Assembly: GCF_014650755.1 (NCBI RefSeq)
Contig: NZ_BMVO01000009.1
Location: forward strand, 124,001 to 188,000
Source: Streptomyces chryseus
Lineage (GTDB): Bacteria > Actinomycetota > Actinomycetes > Streptomycetales > Streptomycetaceae
Length of the DNA stretch: 64,000 nt
Reading direction: 5' to 3'
The translations under genes and the position numbers were made by a program. The notes below the pieces were generated by a model. The model searched no databases. It had not been told where the DNA came from and was given only the letters and a program-made list of their open reading frames with translations. Position 1 is the first letter of the stretch, and each line of letters begins with the position of its first letter. Shown piece by piece: positions 60,956-64,000 of the stretch.

Positions 60956-61759
60956 ATGACGTCCGAGACACCCGCGCCCGGCCCGGCGCCCGTACCCGTC
61001 GAGCAGCTGCACTTCGCGATGCCGCCCACTCACGCGACCGCCGCCGAGGAGCGCCGGCACCGCAAGGAACGGCTGGCGGCGGCGCTCAGGCTCTTCGGGC
61101 GGTACGGGTACGAGGAAGGCGTCTCGGGGCACATCACGGCCCGCGACCCGCAGTACGCCGACTGCTACTGGGTGAACCCCTTCGGGCTCGCCTTCGCCGA
61201 CATGACCGTGAGCGACCTGATCCTCGTCAACGGTGACGGTCAGGTCGTCGAGGGCCGCCGCCACGTCAACCAGGCGGCGTTCCTCGTCCACGCGCAGGTG
61301 CACCGGGCCAGGCCGGACGTCGTGGCCGTCGCCCACACGCACTCCCTCCACGGCCGCGCGCTGTCCGCGCTGGGCGAGCTGCTCGATCCGATCACCCAGG
61401 AGGCCTGCGCCTTCTACGAGGACCACGCCCTGTACGACGCGTACACCGGCGTCTCCGTCGACGAGCAGGAGGGCCGGTGGATCGCGGGCGCGCTCGGACC
61501 GCACAAGGCCGTCATCCTGCGCAATCACGGGCTGCTGACCGTCGGCGACTCGGTGGACGCGGCGGCCTGGTGGTTCATCGCGATGGAGCGCTGCTGCCAG
61601 GTCCAGCTCGCCGCGAAGGCGGCGGGACGGCCCGTACTGATCGACCACGAGGACGCCGTCGCCACGCGTGACCAGCTCGGGAGCGACCTCGTCGCGTGGA
61701 TCAACCACCAGCCGTTGTGGAGCCGGATCAGCCGCACCGAACCGGAGCTGTTCGAGTAG
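60956..61759 (+). CDS. Class II aldolase/adducin family protein
   Basis: The 267-residue zinc-dependent aldolase-type protein has GHITARDPQ, HTHSLHGRALSALG with the metal His pair, and LRNHGLLTVGDSVDAAAW with the third His. It could be a sugar-phosphate aldolase or a related decarboxylase; the substrate is unknown. TAGCTT at 60943-60948 lies 7 nt before the ATG and there is no ribosome-binding site, so a leaderless message is likely. Confidence 0.9.
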   Translation: MTSETPAPGPAPVPVEQLHFAMPPTHATAAEERRHRKERLAAALRLFGRYGYEEGVSGHITARDPQYADCYWVNPFGLAFADMTVSDLILVNGDGQVVEGRRHVNQAAFLVHAQVHRARPDVVAVAHTHSLHGRALSALGELLDPITQEACAFYEDHALYDAYTGVSVDEQEGRWIAGALGPHKAVILRNHGLLTVGDSVDAAAWWFIAMERCCQVQLAAKAAGRPVLIDHEDAVATRDQLGSDLVAWINHQPLWSRISRTEPELFE

Positions 61760-61877
61760 CCCGCCCTCAGCCCCCTTCGGGTGACGCGGGGACCTCCCTT
61801 CGTACGGCAGAATTCCCCTACACCGGAGGGCAGTTCCCTTCCGTGACTTCGATGAGTTCGAGAGGGCGGCAACTTCC

Positions 61878-63143
61878 GTGGCTGTGCAAGAGGCACGACA
61901 GAGCACGCACAGTGGCGGTTGTACGTGCGGCGACTGCCCGCACGGCGCCCGCGAGGGCCACCGCCGCGCGGTGGCGGCCTTCCTCGCCAAGCGCGACGGG
62001 CTGGCCGCCGGCCAGGGGCTGCCCGCTGCCGTCGCGCACTCCGCCGGGGCCTCGCGCCAGTGGGTGTCGGACGAGCTGACCCAGTCGGCCCGCGCGGTCG
62101 CCGAGCGCAGCCGTGCGGCGGGCGAGGCGTGGCTCGCCATGGTGTGGCGCGCCACGCTGTGCGTGGTGTGGGGCGCGGTGATCGTGCTGGTGCTCGCCGA
62201 GGCGTTCACCGCCATCGGCGCCGGCTGGACCACGGCCCGTACGGCGGGCCTCCTCGCCGCACTCGTCACCGCCGCCCTGCTGACCGGCGCGGCGCGTGCG
62301 CACCGGGCGCGCGGCGGTCTCCTCGCGCCTCTCATCGGCGAGGACAACCGGCTGTCGACCTCGCGCGCCGTCGCGGCGGGCTGGGTGCTGCTCGTCGTCT
62401 TCGCGGTGCTGGTCATCGCCATCCAGCTCGCCGCCGCCTCCGACCACGCCGACCGCGACGCGCTCATCGCCGGCCTCGAACTCGCCCGCGGCCTCGGCAT
62501 GCTGACCGTCCTCGCGCTGACCTGCGCCGTCGCCGTGGTCGTCCGTCATGTGGTGACCGTGCGCGTCCTCTCCCAGCGTCTGCAGAAGGTCCGCGCCGAC
62601 CGTCCCCGCGCCGCCGACCTGCTCACCGACGACGCGGGCCGGGGCAGCTTCGCCGACGTCCAGTACGTCCTGGTGAGCGCGGTGGCGGTGGTCTTCGCGG
62701 CGGTCCGGCTGGCCCGGCGGCCCGAGCAGCTGCCCGACCTGCCGTGGGGGCTGGCGCTGCTGGTCGTGGTCTCGGCGGCGACGTACTTCGCGGCCAAGTT
62801 CGCCGAGGGCGGCCGCCCGGTGGTGCTCTCGGTCGTACGGGCCAGGGAGGCGGGCGACCTGGACGCGCCGATCCGTACCGGTGACGACATCGAGATCCGC
62901 GGCGCGGGGTTCGTGCCGCCGGGTGCCGGGACGCCCGACCGGCTGGCCCGGATGGTCGTACGGATCGGGACGGTGCACGTCCACGTGCCGCTGATCCCGG
63001 TGCCCGGCGGCTTCGCCAACCCGACGGACACGGTGCTGACCGTGCCGGTGCCGGTGGAGGTCGAGCCGGGCCGCGTCGACGTACGGGTGGTGACGGCGGC
63101 GGGTGTCGAGACCGACCGGGTGACGATCGACGTCACCGACTGA
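61878..63143 (+). CDS. Multi-pass membrane protein with beta-rich C-terminal domain
   Basis: The 421-residue protein has an N-terminal Cys motif (CTCGDC at about 15-20), then about six hydrophobic helices between residues 85 and 315 (LCVVWGAVIVLVLAEAFTA, AAGWVLLVVFAVLVIAIQLAA). The outer or cytoplasmic C-terminal domain of about 100 residues is beta-rich (IEIRGAGFVPPGAG, VPVEVEPGRVDVRVVTAAGVE), similar to IPT/TIG-like folds. No function is known. Confidence 0.78.
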   Translation: MAVQEARQSTHSGGCTCGDCPHGAREGHRRAVAAFLAKRDGLAAGQGLPAAVAHSAGASRQWVSDELTQSARAVAERSRAAGEAWLAMVWRATLCVVWGAVIVLVLAEAFTAIGAGWTTARTAGLLAALVTAALLTGAARAHRARGGLLAPLIGEDNRLSTSRAVAAGWVLLVVFAVLVIAIQLAAASDHADRDALIAGLELARGLGMLTVLALTCAVAVVVRHVVTVRVLSQRLQKVRADRPRAADLLTDDAGRGSFADVQYVLVSAVAVVFAAVRLARRPEQLPDLPWGLALLVVVSAATYFAAKFAEGGRPVVLSVVRAREAGDLDAPIRTGDDIEIRGAGFVPPGAGTPDRLARMVVRIGTVHVHVPLIPVPGGFANPTDTVLTVPVPVEVEPGRVDVRVVTAAGVETDRVTIDVTD

Positions 63144-63267
63144 AACCCAGTCGTGACCTGCTGTTTGAGCCGGACCACCGCTGCATACGTATCCCTCTTC
63201 GAGGGGCGCGGGCATCATCGTGCCCGCGCCGTACGGCGCTGACGCTTCGGAGAGGCGGGACCAGACC

Positions 63268-63819
63268 ATGAGTCACGGGCATCGGGCCGGCGGCAACGGC
63301 ATCGTGGCGGGCAGGGGAGCGGGCGCGGGCCCGGGCGACGGTCCGCACGGCGGTGGCCTGCGGGCCACGGCCCGCCACTACGCGCTCCTGCCCCTGCGGA
63401 TCTTCCTCGGCGTCACCTTCGTCTACGCCGCCCTCGACAAGCTGACGGACAGCCAGTTCCTGGCGGCGAGCGGCACCGGGTCGATCGGCGAGATGATGCG
63501 CGGCGTGCGCGACACGTCGGCCGTCCCCGCCCTCGTCGATCTCGCGCTCAAGAACCCCGAGGGCTTCGGCCACGCGATCGCCTTCGGTGAACTCGCCGTC
63601 GGCATCGGCACGCTGATCGGGCTGCTCGCCCGCCTCGCCGCACTCGGCGGGGCGCTGATCTCGCTGAGCCTGTGGCTGACGGTGAGCTGGGCGTCCGATC
63701 CGTACTACTACGGGAACGACCTCGCCTACTTGATGGCCTGGTTGCCACTGGTGCTGGCCGGAGCCGCGTACTTCTCCGTCGACGCAGCCCTCGCGGCGCG
63801 CCGCCGGCGCAGACTGTAG
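63268..63819 (+). CDS. DoxX family membrane protein
   Basis: The 183-residue protein has a His/Gly-rich start and four helices (LLPLRIFLGVTFVYAALDKL, HAIAFGELAVGIGTLIGLLAR, LAALGGALISLSLWLTVSW, YLMAWLPLVLAGAAYFSVD). This is the DoxX pattern, a family tied to redox or oxidative-stress membrane complexes. The ATG at 63268 follows GGAGAGGCGGGA. Its last 94 nt overlap the convergent partial gene on the other strand. Confidence 0.85.
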   Translation: MSHGHRAGGNGIVAGRGAGAGPGDGPHGGGLRATARHYALLPLRIFLGVTFVYAALDKLTDSQFLAASGTGSIGEMMRGVRDTSAVPALVDLALKNPEGFGHAIAFGELAVGIGTLIGLLARLAALGGALISLSLWLTVSWASDPYYYGNDLAYLMAWLPLVLAGAAYFSVDAALAARRRRRL

Positions 63820-64000
63820 GCGACCCAGCTCGCCGCTCCCGCCAGCAGCAGCCCGAGGAAGATCACCGGGAGCGCCAGGTAGGCCGGGACACGCCAGGCG
63901 CCCGCGGCGTCCGCGGTGTACGCCGCCGCCGTGGCCAGCACCGCGAGGCCGCTGATCAGCTTGCCGGGCCGGAACTCGTGCCGGAAGCGCGAGGGGCGCG
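63726..64000 (-). CDS. Small membrane protein, N-terminus beyond window end
   Basis: The frame is open to the window edge and the visible 90 residues (SRFRHEFRPGKLISGLAVLA at the start) have two hydrophobic helices and an Arg-rich turn (SLRRRRAARAAST). No family is recognised. The stop at 63726 lies inside the DoxX gene, a 94-nt tail-to-tail overlap. An earlier real stop is not present, so the overlap holds if this frame is translated. Confidence 0.6.
   Translation of the reverse strand, partial: RPSRFRHEFRPGKLISGLAVLATAAAYTADAAGAWRVPAYLALPVIFLGLLLAGAASWVAYSLRRRRAARAASTEKYAAPASTSGNQAIK

Overview
This is a very GC-rich chromosomal window from a Streptomyces. The strongest evidence is the pairing of whiD (34217-34543) with bldM (34933-35544), genes of the streptomycete sporulation cascade. 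Other signs are GTG starts, several start codons 6-7 nt behind a -10-like hexamer (leaderless mRNAs), duplicated CIRCE operators before groES-groEL1, an LAETG-anchored surface protein and a single TTA codon in the whole set of coding regions. The backbone order (rplM, rpsI, glmM, glmS, acpS, nnr, alr, tsaE, tsaB, rimI, tsaD, groES, groEL1, whiB-like, sigma factor, guaB, guaB3, GMC/ChoD-like oxidase, guaA) is the conserved actinobacterial one also known from Mycobacterium tuberculosis. No rRNA, tRNA, CRISPR, IS element, integrase or replication origin was recognised.

Layout. 1-449: end-truncated membrane protein. 506-4870: ABC-F ATPase, the rplM-rpsI ribosomal operon and glmM. 4867-6813 (minus): coaA with a DUF389 membrane protein. 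6892-13728: glmS, acpS, nnr, alr, a hydrolase and tsaE, which serve amino-sugar and peptidoglycan precursor supply, cofactor repair and tRNA modification. 13806-14622: a small unknown gene behind a perfect inverted repeat, and an L,D-transpeptidase-like protein that has lost its catalytic Cys. 14734-17930: tsaB-rimI-tsaD and two small genes. 17986-21134: a THUMP-like methyltransferase and two tandem lipoprotein deacetylases. 21188-23459: groES-groEL1 under double CIRCE control.

23504-34118 is an accessory segment between groEL1 and whiD. Its core is a sugar-uptake locus: a solute-binding lipoprotein, two permeases and a 2-hydroxyacid dehydrogenase, next to a DeoR-headed LacI-type regulator and, divergently, a DUF2264 (alpha/alpha-barrel, glycosidase-like) protein. 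The motif TTCGATCA recurs at both promoters, so this looks like one uncharacterised regulon for an oligosaccharide or uronide. SDR, MOSC and LysR genes follow.

34217-39242: whiD, bldM (with a SigBldN-type promoter), an ECF sigma factor, guaB and guaB3. 39313-42523 (minus): an uncharacterised three-gene set with a membrane-tethered M16 peptidase-like protein. 42645-45847: a nucleotide-sugar dehydrogenase lacking its catalytic Cys and glpD, separated by an intergenic region with two DnaA boxes. 46082-52347: three transmembrane Ser/Thr kinase-family genes, of which the middle one is a pseudokinase and carries the TTA (bldA-dependent) codon. 52494-55951: a succinate-semialdehyde-type dehydrogenase and an Fe-S-motif GMC oxidoreductase. 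56044-57246: the LAETG surface protein. 57976-58481: chorismate mutase behind what looks like a Phe/Tyr transcription attenuator. 58593-64000: guaA, an Uma2 nuclease-like gene, a class II aldolase, membrane proteins, a DoxX protein and an end-truncated membrane protein.

The best candidates for undescribed biology are the TTCGATCA sugar regulon, the chorismate mutase attenuator, the bldA-dependent pseudokinase in its kinase trio, the M16 membrane cluster, and three enzymes (nucleotide-sugar dehydrogenase, L,D-transpeptidase-like, GuaB3) whose catalytic Cys is replaced.
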